Source of the DNA: Bolinopsis microptera
Lineage: Eukaryota; Ctenophora; Tentaculata; Lobata; Bolinopsidae
Length of the DNA stretch: 64,000 bases
Assembly: GCF_026151205.1 (NCBI RefSeq)
Contig: NC_087073.1
Span: forward strand, 9,810,411 to 9,874,410
Direction: 5' to 3'
Positions 12,101-21,657 of the stretch are shown in pieces (positions within the stretch are counted from its first letter, which is position 1; the number at the start of each line of letters is the position of its first letter). A program made the position numbers and the translations under genes. The notes below the pieces were generated by a model that worked only from the letters and a program-made list of their open reading frames with translations, was not told the origin of the DNA and ran no database searches.

Positions 12101-13071
12101 TCGTCAAATTTCGCCCAGTCAGTGTGCTTGACTAGTCGTATTTGACGTGGTTCTTTTTTGGGGCCGGATGTTATATCAAACATAATATATCTGTGGTCTG
12201 AGTTAGAGTAAAGATCGCTAACGTGCCAGTTGCTGATCAGCTCCGCCCCCTTTTGGTTAGTTATGGTGAGATCAATAATGGAATTATGACCGCGTGAGTT
12301 GAGAAATGTGGGTGTTGACCCTCTGTTGGAACAGGCGAGCCCTAGTGACGAGAGGAAATCTAGGAGATCCTCCCCCCTACTATTGCACATCCTATTACCC
12401 CAGAGAGTGTGTTGGGAGTTGGTGTCAGACCCTATGATAAGCGGTATGTTGTTATCAATAGCATACTTGGCTAAAGGTGTTGTCTCGTGGGATGGAGCAG
12501 GGCCATTAATATCCATGTACGAAGCTGCCAGAATTACTTCTGTTGAGCTTAGTTGGATCTTAATGGCTACCTGGTCCGGGGTTGTAAATTGCAGCAGTTC
12601 CCAGCTTTTGACGGCTAGGTTTTTGTGTATTACTACGGCGGCACGTGGCCTAATGTCCCCGGCCTTATAATAATACTCAGTTAGGTCCTTGCTTATAGTT
12701 GGGATATGGTTCTTGTTGTTTGTGTATGGTTCCGTAGCAAGTATAATAGGATTTTTCCTGCCGTGAGTGTTCACTAGCAGGGTTTTCCAGGCGTTGTACT
12801 TGCGTTTGAGGTTGATTTGGGTAACAGAGTAATGTTCAAAATGAGTTTTACCTGTTTTGGCTGTAGTTTTTGAGGTGGTCTTCTTGCCCCTTCCACCTCT
12901 GCGTGTCTTATGTCGTTGTATGTTATTGTTGTTTGTGGGGGTGGTATCGGTTGGAATAGTATTGGTGGTGGGGGTGGTGGGGTTTGCATTAGTGTTGGTG
13001 TTGGAGACGTGGAGTTCAGCATCAGCAGTTTCCCTCACCGGACCAGTACTAGGACCTTTTGGTTCGGGCAC
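9127..13071 (-). CDS. LINE ORF2: APE endonuclease, reverse transcriptase, RNase H
   Basis: The replicase of the inserted LINE, about 1,314 residues. The N-terminal third is an apurinic-type endonuclease (ATEPYTNN, GSDTNSQHTLWG, SIIDLTI, SDHRYI). The middle is a reverse transcriptase (QFGFRKGCSTEAALHK, GVFLDIEGAFDNV, GCPQGGILSP, catalytic FADD). It is followed by RNase H (CYTDGSLSDSGSGAGY, YQTELTAI, WSDSLSS, GNEKADELA). Near the C-terminus CPMCGDGEETVSHFLGQCP forms a CCHC-like knuckle. The frame overlaps ORF1 by at least 23 bases and runs open further into it with no ATG nearby. The frame starts only at a GTG, so ORF2 is probably expressed by frameshift or reinitiation. No disabling mutation was seen. 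Confidence 0.9.
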   Translation of the reverse strand: MPEPKGPSTGPVRETADAELHVSNTNTNANPTTPTTNTIPTDTTPTNNNNIQRHKTRRGGRGKKTTSKTTAKTGKTHFEHYSVTQINLKRKYNAWKTLLVNTHGRKNPIILATEPYTNNKNHIPTISKDLTEYYYKAGDIRPRAAVVIHKNLAVKSWELLQFTTPDQVAIKIQLSSTEVILAASYMDINGPAPSHETTPLAKYAIDNNIPLIIGSDTNSQHTLWGNRMCNSRGEDLLDFLSSLGLACSNRGSTPTFLNSRGHNSIIDLTITNQKGAELISNWHVSDLYSNSDHRYIMFDITSGPKKEPRQIRLVKHTDWAKFDEILQNNNDLHSNGIITPQEIDLKVNTLNSALRTAFEEACPITYISSAVRKPPWLTREVEEAQRGIRRKLITARRKKTDASWLALRESNKQYNKILSNSQRNAWRNFCRDTESVKESGRMSKILKTCTDTNNKLEAIYKPNGELTKNAEETLEVMTQTHFRESVTDPPVPPLGPIPISSDLLDKIYSPERIEKALMSFDPLKAAGPDTLKPIIFQKAWNHIKDITQNIMTNNHKTQHIPTLWRDSIGIFLPKPGKTDYNKAKSFRTITLSPVMLKLQEKVILWHMQHDLNIANDINKRQFGFRKGCSTEAALHKVTHTIERRIAKKGYVLGVFLDIEGAFDNVSFKAISDAVRATKVDLATAQWIINMVTNRFINLSHKDKSRRVQIRRGCPQGGILSPFLWNLVVDDLLSFTAKDIPGYLQAFADDLASLAEGNDLDIIWNRTCKTINTIEKWCQTKDLSISALKTQIVMFTWNTKWTLRPIKVGNNIIGLSKSAKFLGVTLDSKLNYNEHIINITKKATASLMQCRRAVGPTWGMSPKTCKWMFTAVIRPILSYCCSIWIRAIDTDYNARKLKRVQALALRMMSGAMPSTPFLALNHLTDTPDTILFLRGEAAKGAARLQAYGSLTLETIAHRKGTIKNHTTINKQFMEDLNIPPRATRDLTAPTMMLGRHFTVTTPGTNNTEYRTALQHTIDNITSETITCYTDGSLSDSGSGAGYIITTDNNNTILEERSFKLPDYCTVYQTELTAIIEACKYLSSYTNSHIIIWSDSLSSIQAISSLSTRSRTTRDCYDTLNALGSNNTLEIRWIAAHIGLWGNEKADELAKLGTTSEHVLKCPIPQSYIKRQINNKVHRLNQDIWLTDGPRHTKLTLGQKHTKIINNINTSLINNRQDYRTAVHLITGHCGLNKHLHTIRKSSTSACPMCGDGEETVSHFLGQCPAIAQLRGQYFRDYYLSVNDIFDNHHITTIVNFTNRTKRLIVPEELDQTGVT

Positions 13072-15058
13072 TGTGTCTGGGGGCCGGCCTGAGGCGTACA
13101 GCAGCGACCAGCGTTTCTAGTAGGAAACTATGTTCCTTGAGGAAGGTCTCTCCCTCAGGTGAGACCTCCACCCAGATCCGCTGCCGCTGCCTGGACCCAA
13201 CCGACAAACCCCCGCCTTCCTGTTGCTGAACTTCCACAGTCTCCCAGGTATTGGACACGTGCCTCAGAGAGCTGCATGGTAGACCATGCGCTACGTTCCT
13301 CAGCATTAGTCCCCGTACTATAGTATGAGGGTCAAGACCAACATCACTAGGTCCCTTCCCCGATAACTGATTTGGCACGTAAAAGGCGTACCGGCTCCAA
13401 ACGTCCTGGGAGGTGACTGTCCAGCCTGCCTTTTCAAGGCACGCTGTTACCACCTCCGCAGACGCCAGGTCCGCCAGCTCTAATCGCGATCCACCAGGTA
13501 TCGGTACTAACGACGTAATTACCAGAGGCTGTGGGACGAGGAAAAGTTGGCGGGCGATGAGATCGCTCGCATCACTACCCTCCCCTTCCTTGACAGCAAG
13601 AAGGGTGATCACAGGATCACCCTTCCTGTATATCTCTTCGGGGGTGGGAAGCAATTCCTCCTCATCCTCCCCGTCCTCAAACTCTGGCTGCCGGTCTTGT
13701 TGTTGTGTCTGTTGTTGTTGTTGTTGTTGTGGTTGTTGTTGTTGTTGGTGTTGTAGTTGGGGGTTGTCCGAGCTGACAGGAGCACCGTTCTTGCTCTTGT
13801 TCTTACCCCTGCCCCTGCCGCCCCTGGACCTCCTGTTGCTGTTCGAACGCGTAACCGTTGGGTTTGGTCCCCCTCTCTCGACAAGCCCATTGGATTTTAC
13901 TCCGTCGGGGGCAGTCTTGGTCGGGTTTCCGGGCCCAGCCGTGTTAGCGCTCGGTGAAAGAGCGGAGTTGTCCCCAGTTGAAGCTGAGGGCAAGTTGTCA
14001 GGCGTAATTGGGTGAGATGCAGGAGAGGGGGTGGTAATCGGTTGCGGCCGGTGATCGGTGCTGCTGCTTGCTGCTGCTCTAGCAGCATTAAGCAAGGCAT
14101 CCCTTTTCTCCGACTGCCTCGATTTTGCCGAATCCCGTCTGTCTCCCCTCTTACTGGAGGGACTGAGCACGGACAGCCCTTTCATTGTGGTGTGGAGAGT
14201 CTCGGAGGTACCACTGTTCACTCTAGAGCGACAGTGTTGCTCCTCCAAGTCTCCCGCTTGTATATTGATGTAAGAGTCGCTGAGATGGTCGGGGCTTAGG
14301 CGGAGAAGGTTAAGTTCCGATTCTGTGATACTATCCGCATCCACGTCAGGATAAACTGAGGGAATGAGAGATGGTAACTTGTAAGGTCTGTGGTAGTGAC
14401 AGTGCGCGTGCCAGCGCATTGGGGTGTGTACTTTAATCACAAGAATGTCAAATGTTACGCGCAAATCTGGAGATTTGTGCCACAATACGGAAGTAGATGT
14501 CTCACCTATCTTGATCTTAGGCGGATCCATCTCTTTATCGCTTGACATTATTGTTGTTCTTGCTATGGTAGGTTCTTGATAAGTATTAATATAGTTAGAT
14601 AGTGATATAGTTTCCATATTGGTAATCCAGTAATGTAATGTTGGAGTAATAGTGCAGGATGCCATAATGGGTGTTAGATGATCGCAGTCCCGGTGGTGAC
14701 CGACATTCCTGCAGCAAAACTGAGAAGTCTGCGCAAATGTATCAGTCACGCACGATTCCGGATCCTTCCAGCGCCAATCATTGGAAATCCAGTGTTGTAA
14801 TGTTGGAGTAGTAGTGGTTGTGGGATGATCACAGTCCCGGTAGTGACTGACATTCTTGCAGCTAGACTGAATAATCTGCGCAATTGTATCAGTCACACAC
14901 GATTCCGGATCCTTCCCGCTCCCATAATTGAGAAACAAGTGATGTAGTGTTGGAGTAATAGTGCAGGATGCCATAGTGGATGTTGGATGATCGCAGTCTC
15001 GGTGGTGATCGACATTCTTGCAGCTAAACCGAGAAGTCAGCGCAATTGTATCAGTCAC
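13049..15058 (-). CDS. LINE ORF1 (gag-like)
   Basis: ORF1 of the inserted LINE, up to 669 residues. The first 150 or so are translated from three tandem DNA monomers and may not be part of the real protein. A likely start is the Met of MSSDKEMDPPKIKIGETS near 14549. The middle is disordered, with a basic NRRSRGGRGRGKNKSKNG patch and a Gln-rich run from a CAA/CAG repeat. The C-terminal 200 residues look folded (VITSLVPIPGG, RQRIWVEVSPEGETFLKE) and recall the DUF4780-type domains of some retroelement gag proteins; that comparison is tentative. No CCHC knuckle was seen. It probably binds the element RNA. Confidence 0.7.
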   Translation of the reverse strand: MTDTIALTSRFSCKNVDHHRDCDHPTSTMASCTITPTLHHLFLNYGSGKDPESCVTDTIAQIIQSSCKNVSHYRDCDHPTTTTTPTLQHWISNDWRWKDPESCVTDTFAQTSQFCCRNVGHHRDCDHLTPIMASCTITPTLHYWITNMETISLSNYINTYQEPTIARTTIMSSDKEMDPPKIKIGETSTSVLWHKSPDLRVTFDILVIKVHTPMRWHAHCHYHRPYKLPSLIPSVYPDVDADSITESELNLLRLSPDHLSDSYINIQAGDLEEQHCRSRVNSGTSETLHTTMKGLSVLSPSSKRGDRRDSAKSRQSEKRDALLNAARAAASSSTDHRPQPITTPSPASHPITPDNLPSASTGDNSALSPSANTAGPGNPTKTAPDGVKSNGLVERGGPNPTVTRSNSNRRSRGGRGRGKNKSKNGAPVSSDNPQLQHQQQQQPQQQQQQQTQQQDRQPEFEDGEDEEELLPTPEEIYRKGDPVITLLAVKEGEGSDASDLIARQLFLVPQPLVITSLVPIPGGSRLELADLASAEVVTACLEKAGWTVTSQDVWSRYAFYVPNQLSGKGPSDVGLDPHTIVRGLMLRNVAHGLPCSSLRHVSNTWETVEVQQQEGGGLSVGSRQRQRIWVEVSPEGETFLKEHSFLLETLVAAVRLRPAPRHSARTKRS

Positions 15059-15100
15059 CCACGATTCCGGATCCTTCCAGCGCCCATCATTGGTGCCCCT
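14590..15100 (-). repeat. Three tandem monomers (about 160 bp) in the LINE 5' region
   Basis: Three direct copies share GGATCCGGAATCGTG, then a stretch with CTGCAAGAATGTC and GACTGCGATCATC, then ACTACTCCAACA. Spacing is about 145-170 bp. They lie at the junction of the 5' untranslated region and ORF1. Tandem 5' monomers serve as promoters in some LINEs such as mouse L1; the same role here is inference. Confidence 0.75.
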
Positions 15101-15960
15101 GTGTTGTAGTGAGAGTGTGTTAGTGAGAGTTTTAACACTTTCTGCGTATCGTAGAAAGATAGTTGTAATACTTACGACGACAGTAGTGAAATGCCGCCTA
15201 ATAAACGAAAGGGAAAAAGGTGCTAATGATCGGTGTTAAGGGCCCGACCTTGAAGTTCACACCATAGACTTCTAAAACCCTATATGCTCGGTTGTGGATG
15301 AAGGCTATGAGTGCTCAAGAGGGAACGGATCAAATGAGGTAAAGGAAATCGCTTGGCACGTGCAACTTATGTCCAGTGTTGCTCAGTTGGACAGTACAGC
15401 TTAGTCTCGGCTGGTCTTGTGATGCCGGTAAAGCCCCCTTACCACGGCAAGGTCATCTGCTCTGGATAAAGCACCACTGCCAACCTCTATTTGTGGAAAC
15501 AAAAGTGGATAGGGTTGGGCCATGGGCAGTAATTCCAGAGCCAATGGGCAGAGTCATGTTTGGTGCTCTATTGCTCAGGATTGACTCTGCCGCTGTACTT
15601 TTAATCAGTGATTTCCACCATGCGTTGCCGGTACCACGGCAGACAGCTCCCCATGCCTGGTATGCGATACAGGGCAAGAGCACTTCCACCAGGGAGAGAC
15701 CAGGGCCTCCGAGACGCCGTCAGCTATCAACCCGGCTGCCGTCCTTACGAGCTATCCAGCGACTTTAGTCGCAAGATTCTCAGTGCAGACCACATCCGTT
15801 TCGACCACCAACCACGCCTCTCAGCCTGATCGTCACCCTGGTTTCAACCCTCCCGCCCAGCCTCAGCAGACCCGCACCGGGGACCATCCGCCAGAACCAC
15901 CAGGCCCCACTAGACAGAATTCCCTGAAGCTGCCTGGTCTTTTGCCCGGAACCAGACAAG
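15101..15960 (-). other. LINE 5' untranslated region
   Basis: About 860 bases between the tandem monomers and the 5' junction with the target duplication. No frame on either strand has a recognisable domain. GGTACCACGGCA-like motifs recur. The element begins CTTGTCTGGTTCCGGGC on the minus strand, directly after AGCTGGA. Confidence 0.6.
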
Positions 15961-16955
15961 TCCAGCTGTAGCACCTAGAGATATGCCTACAATAAACTCT
16001 GGAGAGGTAATGGAGATGAAGTTCGGTGGGACAGGTGCACATAGGGTATTATTCCTCACTGAAAGCTCGTCTTCTTTACAATACACACAGTTAATAGAGT
16101 TAACACGAGAGGATATACAGTTTTCGGCGCACCATTGACATCTCCAGCATTTGGAAAGACCATGAGAGTGGGATAAGAGGTACGTCTGACTTCCTGCTGG
16201 ACAGTCCAGAGAGCAGGGATCAGATCCTCCTATTTCATTAACATGATCTCTCAAAGTTTCATCCAGTGCTGCTGAAAGATCCTTTTCAGACTGGTCGAAT
16301 GACACCCTCCCTCGCATGATTTCAGTGCTGTTGCTGTTCTCCCTTCGAAACTCTATAACTTCATATCCCTTTGACAGTGTGCTGTTCACAAATTTGATAT
16401 TTTCCACAGATTGTCCGTACATCTGCATATTATGTGCCTCCGATTCAATACTTTCAAACAGTTTTTCCCTGAGCTCGTAGATTCCTATCCCTTCTTCTAA
16501 ACCAATCAATAGCTTCTCCAAGTGGCTTTTTAAAAGCAAAGTTGCAGTAGCTACAAATCCCATCCAGCTAGTGAGCGGTCTTTTGTTCTGACAATCTATT
16601 GTTAGATCCCCAACTGGATCATCGAAAGTGCAATTCCTGATATGTTTGTAGTCTTTTGAGAGCTTGTCATCAGCGGCTTTAGCACGGTCGTACAGTAAAC
16701 CTCCCTTAGCTTTCAGCTTATCTAGATCCATATTCTGTACCTCTGATCTTAAGTAGATAAAGATCTCGTGTTCTATATCCAACTCCTTTTCCAAAATGTT
16801 CTTTTGACTGTTCCGATACCTGTCCCGTGACACAGTGAAGCCGAATATGTAGGTCTTGTGCCTCCATTTTCGTCTGTTGATTGTCTCGCTGAGGAATGGA
16901 AGAATTTGTCTCTCGTTTCCGTTCAAAAGGAGCAGTTGTATTGGAGCTGGAGGCA
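15961..16955 (-). CDS. Class C GPCR: ligand-domain end, cysteine-rich domain, start of helix 1
   Basis: The 5' part of the large last exon of the receptor gene. The acceptor TATGAATTTCAG precedes 16955, and the frame opens PPAPIQLLLLNGNERQILPF. About 230 residues belong to the second lobe of the ligand-binding domain, including several N-glycosylation sequons. They are followed by the cysteine-rich domain (CSLDCPAG, CWRCQWCAENC, CVYCKEDE). The frame then enters helix 1 (EFIVGISLGATAG). There it meets the LINE, and an artificial tail of about 15 residues ends at 15910. The transcript would be expected to be truncated before the membrane domain. Confidence 0.8.
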
Positions 16956-18533
16956 CTGAAATTCATATAATATGTGTCTATATTTCTAATGAGCTATTTC
17001 GCATCATATTCTAATCCATTTATTATAATGATAATATTGTAAAAAGAACTGATATTCACGAATTTTGATCTTGCGGAATTGAATCTTTTGGTAAAATTAA
17101 CCTTTGTTATTTGCGTCGTACTCCTCAAAGATGCGCATCTCGTTAAAAATTGTTAATCTCCCCCCTCCTTTCTGAAAGAATATATTTTGTCCTATACGTA
17201 CAGTCGTGCAATTTAATCAGTTTTATAAAATTGTTTCCAGCATTCTCCAAAAACTGTTGAAAATTTAGTAGCTGCCCTTTGGAAGCCATTCAAGTGATGA
17301 AATATGAGGCAGATTTGACTAACAGGCCACATAAGGAAGAAAATTATGCCAAAAAATCAGTTTTGATCGTGAATTGTGAAAGGCTTTTATTAATTTTTTA
17401 TTAATTGTTACCTTCAAAACATATCGCTCGTGAACATAACGAGCTGCAGTTTCAGAGTGAGGGTGGAACCAAATATCAACATATTGAGCGTTTAGAAACT
17501 TCAGGAGGTTTATCATACTCATCGCCTCCATCTCTTCTGTCTCAATCAGAGATAAATATGTAGGGTATTGTTCCTGAAATGAAGGGACTATATTTGTTTC
17601 CTTATTATATATTTAAGGATGAAATGCCTAGAGGCAAGTTGATATGTTCTCAAACGTCGTGTCGGCCGGGTGGTGCCGATGGGAGGCGCTGAGGATGGGA
17701 CTCCTGGACTCACCACACCGGCAAAACGCCTTCATGATGAGCCAATCATAGAAACCCTCAGAATTTCAGGTTGAATTGGTTACTATTTTAGGTACCTTGT
17801 CAAGGAAAGCATCCTCCGAGTAAATGTAACCAATAGTGGGAATGAAGAAGGAAGTTGGAGGTCCTATAGATGACAGAGCTCCACTAGTCGCATCCGAAGC
17901 AATAACGCCAACCACTTTATTGTTCAATGAAACCTTGCTTCCGATCTGCCGGGCTATGTACTGAGTGTCACATCTGAATATAAATTAGCTGAAATTCCAA
18001 ATAAATAATCAGGATCTTTAGAAAAAAGCATGGGGCTATAAGAAAGGGTGTACCATAATCCTTGCGGTTTCAGCCATTTATTTCATGATATTACTCCGTA
18101 ATGTCTGCTCTAGGAAAGTAATATGGTTCAATTTTGGGCTTCAGGACGTCATATTTTTCCTTCTAATTCTGTTCAAGCTCAATTACTGGAATGATCATTT
18201 GATGAGCATTTTGAATACAATAACTCGCACCAATAGAGTGGATACCACTGCAAACCCTCATCCTATCCTATCTCTGCAAACCCTCATCCTATCCTATCCC
18301 GTATGGATTTTACTGCCAACCTTGATATCTCCGCCATTTCAAATCCGTTTTGCATCTGTTTTTCAAATCATATTGAACTATGGGCCCTTTTCCCTTTTCC
18401 ATAGCAAGTGGAGGAAACACGGGATTTGTAATTGTTTATAATTTGTTAGTAAATAGCAGGAACCCGTATAACCCTAAAATTGTGTCAAGACTCAAGAGAC
18501 TAAAATAATTATTACCTATTTAATTCGCGTTTA

Positions 18534-18714
18534 TGACACCACTTGGGGGTCAAAATTTTGGGCTCTTAAACTCCTATTTCTTGGCCAATTTTTTATTTTT
18601 TTCACGCTGATTTAGAGGCCATTAAAGCATAATTGACCCAGTCAAAAAAGTTTCAGTTTTATATCTTTTACGGTTTTTGCGGAAAGTCGCGTTAAAGTTG
18701 ATGCCGTGGTGTCA
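18534..18714. mobile_element. Possible small MITE with 9-bp inverted ends
   Basis: TGACACCAC (18534-18542) is mirrored by GTGGTGTCA (18706-18714), bounding a 181-bp noncoding segment. It lies in an intron of the class C GPCR gene. The inverted ends are short and no clear target duplication is visible, so this is a weak call. Confidence 0.3.
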
Positions 18715-19241
18715 GTAAAATGGTACGGATCCATATAATATATCGTCTCGCTTTATATATAGTAAGATAATAGTATTTATTAAGTTATTAGTAATAATAG
18801 TATAATAAGCAAACCCTGAATATATCTCATAGCCGATAGAGTAACCATCGTCCTTTAAGTCCTTCATCAAGTCTTGAAAAACAAGCGCTTTCTCCAGCCC
18901 GTAGACGGAGGAATTGATTAGTGTGCATTCTAATGTTTCCTGATTCCTGTGGGATGAACTGTTACCGGATATTTAATTGGTATCAAAGTGCACCACTGAA
19001 GTTACTAATGAATAGTTAAACTTTCCAAATAGGCTCTCATCTTTGAACAGTCGTTTTTTACCAAATAGTTAATGATTCAAAACACACTCCTCTCATACAT
19101 GTTAACTTACAGTATTCCGAAGTTAAATATTCCGACAATTATAAAATCCCCATCCTCTCTGATCAAAGGTTCAGAGAGGAGTTCGTTAATTTTGCTGATA
19201 ATAACCGGCAATATCACCAGCAGCACTGTTAACCTCCTCAT

Positions 19242-21657
19242 AACGACCCTGACAATGTGCAGTTTCTGACATGTACAAACGCTTATCATGGAAATGTACA
19301 ATGTAAAGTTTATTGTGAAGGATTTGTAAAGTTGATAGAGGTTTGAGTGATCTGTAAAATTTCTTGTTGATTGCATTTAACTTCATTTTCATGATACTCT
19401 CAAGTAGATGTAATAGATTTTCATGTTATCTTAGTTTTAAACTAAACAAAAAAAATCCAAAATGTTGTTTCAAAAGAAAATATCAAAAGACTTGATTGAA
19501 ATATCTGGACACAATAAAGCTGTTCATCCCTAATAGCCTGAGCTATCTTAAGAATAGTTATTTTGAGATAGTCTAACGCAATGGCTAGCTGGCGCCAGCT
19601 AGAGTTTACTACAACAATAGCGCTAACAGTCACGTTTAGACTATTGCAAAAGAACCAACAATGCAACGGTAAGAAATAAGCGATATAATATACATTGGAA
19701 CATTGATCCCGCTTACTTATGCTATCACAATAGATTTTAGAAATGTAAAATTCCGACTTATGATATAGATTTAGGATCATTTAATGAAACAATAATTATT
19801 TAAACCAACATTTATTTTCGTGGCACAATGCAAAAATATCAATACATAATATTAATACTGAATAGTCCAGTCATTTGTCCACACAATTTCAGCTTCCAAC
19901 CCGTAAATTCCGCAAATTCCGAGATACTCATGACACTTCGTACAGACCTTCCTTAAGGTATAATTAATGAACGATCATAAAGAATCCTATAATGCTTAAT
20001 TTTGGAGTAATTAAGACAATGAGGCACTCCTTTGTCTCTAGACGAGACAGTCTACTCACTAGTCGACACCACTGTCCCAATCAATTAAGTATCAATTGAG
20101 TATCAATTGAGTATCAATTGAGTATCAATTGAGTATCAATTAAGTGTTACTGAGGGTCGTTCCCGTCATCTCGGTAATAGAGCGACTACTCTGACTCTCT
20201 AACATGTTCAGTGTTCACAAACACGAGTATAAGCAATTCAATGTTGATTGGGTGTGGTCCCTAAAAATCGAATTTTCAAATTTTGGCGATGGAATCCTCG
20301 AATGAGTAGTTGCAGTATACCATCTGCAAAGTAACAAATATAAAACACGGCGGTGGTATAATAAGACTCAAAGTATGTACACCTGTACACTGACTTTTGC
20401 CCCCCCCCCCCCCTTCCCCCCTGTATCTCACAAGGCATTGTTAGGAATGGCAGCAACGTATCTGGAAGACATGTTTATTGTTTAGGTACACACATCATGG
20501 TCACTCATTGAAACTCATTGCTCCATATTTTATCTCTAACTCTAAGTTTGAATTTCTTAAGTATCAATTTCTGGCATTAGGATTAAGGATTTATTTTCAA
20601 GCATACGTTACCAGTCCTTATAATTTGTTCAAGTATTTTTCTGGGATGACTAGATTAAACACTCCTAAGTATAAGTTTCATCTTAATAGTGGTGTTATTA
20701 AAACTTCAATTTATTATTATTATTAAGTTATTAATTTTAAATGTATACAATTTTCAATCCTTAAATTGATATTTTAATATTCATTTTTTAACTGATATCG
20801 AACTTTTGTTGATATGATGATTATAAATAAACAGTTGCATTAATTTTAAACACATTTAAACTTATAATTTGTCTATTGAATGTCGAATTATAATCTATTT
20901 TGCAGAACTTACATTAATTTCAATTACAGTTAACCTCGTAATTTTTGCATCATGTCGAATTTTAATCTATTTTGAAGTCTAACATTACAGTTTGAGGTAT
21001 ATAAATTTAGTAGAACTAATTATGATACCTTTCATTTGATAAATATAACAAGATCCAATTTGTGCAAGATACTTCATATTATATTTATTTTGTATGCCAT
21101 TTTCAGCTACATTCAAATGATATTCTAGTAATTAACAATTTTTCGTTTCAATTGGTAAGTGAAATTCTATAAGTCTATACATTATTCCGTCTCAGAAAAG
21201 ATAATTCACTTACAGTGTATGATAAAATTAATAATTAATCTTCGTAAATCATCGTAGTACGCTAAAAAATGTTTATGCAAACACCATTTAGTACAGTTTT
21301 CTAATAGTACACGTCATCACACTATGAATTCCGTCTGTTCCATTGTGTCAACCTTTAAATAAAGAAAATAAATAAATAAAGTAATATTTATCGGTAAATA
21401 AATGTATGTGAGTCAGCTGTTTATAAAACCAGAGTTGATTTAAAGAGACGGTTTGTGCTGCACTGAACTCGATTTAGGTTGATTAAGTTACGAAAATTCC
21501 AAAAGCAAATATGGAATATAACGCAAAACACCTTACACTCAAGTGTACTCTGGATCATATTCAAGCAGAACTCTTTAATAAGTACAAGTTCGTTACAATT
21601 TTATATCTTGCGGTATTTTAAACATGCCGGTATTACTGTATCTTACTTTTACAGGTC
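19242..21657. other. Intergenic region between the GPCR and RCC1L genes
   Basis: These two genes are divergent, so their promoters probably lie here. Visible items are an 18-bp perfect palindrome CTAGCTGGCGCCAGCTAG (19585-19602), an array of TATCAATTGAG units (about 20090-20145), a C-run at about 20400-20417, and an AT-rich stretch from 20700 to 21400. No coding frame is supported. Confidence 0.5.

Larger units (their letters stand above)
8886..15960 (-). mobile_element. Full-length RNase H-bearing LINE (I/R1-like) inserted in a GPCR exon
   Basis: A 7,075-bp non-LTR retrotransposon on the minus strand. It has a 5' untranslated region with tandem monomers, ORF1, ORF2 (endonuclease, reverse transcriptase, RNase H) and a poly(A) tail seen as the T-run from 8886. 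It is flanked by identical 7-bp copies of TCCAGCT (8879-8885 and 15961-15967; AGCTGGA on the coding strand), the expected mark of target-primed insertion. Both ORFs are open. Intact frames and a perfect target duplication point to recent insertion. Assignment to the I/R1-like group rests on the domain order (APE endonuclease, RT, RNase H, C-terminal CCHC-like knuckle), not on a phylogeny. Confidence 0.9.
8063..19241 (-). pseudogene. Class C (metabotropic glutamate/GABA-B-like) GPCR gene, interrupted by a LINE
   Basis: A membrane receptor of the metabotropic type, built from a signal peptide, a bilobed ligand-binding domain, a cysteine-rich domain and seven membrane helices. Exons read on the minus strand: 19241-19111 (start MRRLTVLLVILPVII, a signal peptide, then GDFIIVGIFNF, donor GTAAGT); about 18958-18815 (GLEKALVFQDLM, SIGYEIYS); 17973-17796 (CDTQYIARQIG, VVGVIASDATSGA); 17573-17412 (YPTYLSLIETEEMEAM, FLNAQYVDIWF); and a last exon from 16955. 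That last exon carries the rest of the ligand domain, nine-cysteine motifs (CSLDCPAG, CWRCQWCAENC) and the start of helix 1. It is cut at 15961 by the LINE and resumes at 8885 (VHRNRPVIKASDP, helices 2-7, stop at 8063). Removing the LINE and one target copy would leave helix 1 in frame. No other defect is seen, so the allele looks recently inactivated. The ligand is unknown. Confidence 0.8.

Noticed and set aside
13413-14015. Cys/Leu-rich plus-strand frame
   Set aside because: Antisense of the Gln-rich and basic part of LINE ORF1.
15376-15829. Open frames on both strands upstream of the LINE monomers
   Set aside because: The region is the LINE 5' untranslated region, and the frames on opposite strands overlap with no domain.
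17645-17760. GC-rich segment that looks tRNA-like or SINE-like
   Set aside because: No convincing A or B box and no cloverleaf could be drawn. It lies in a GPCR intron.
20238-20456. Minus-strand frame with a Gly-rich segment
   Set aside because: The Gly run comes from a C homopolymer, and the rest has no recognisable feature.
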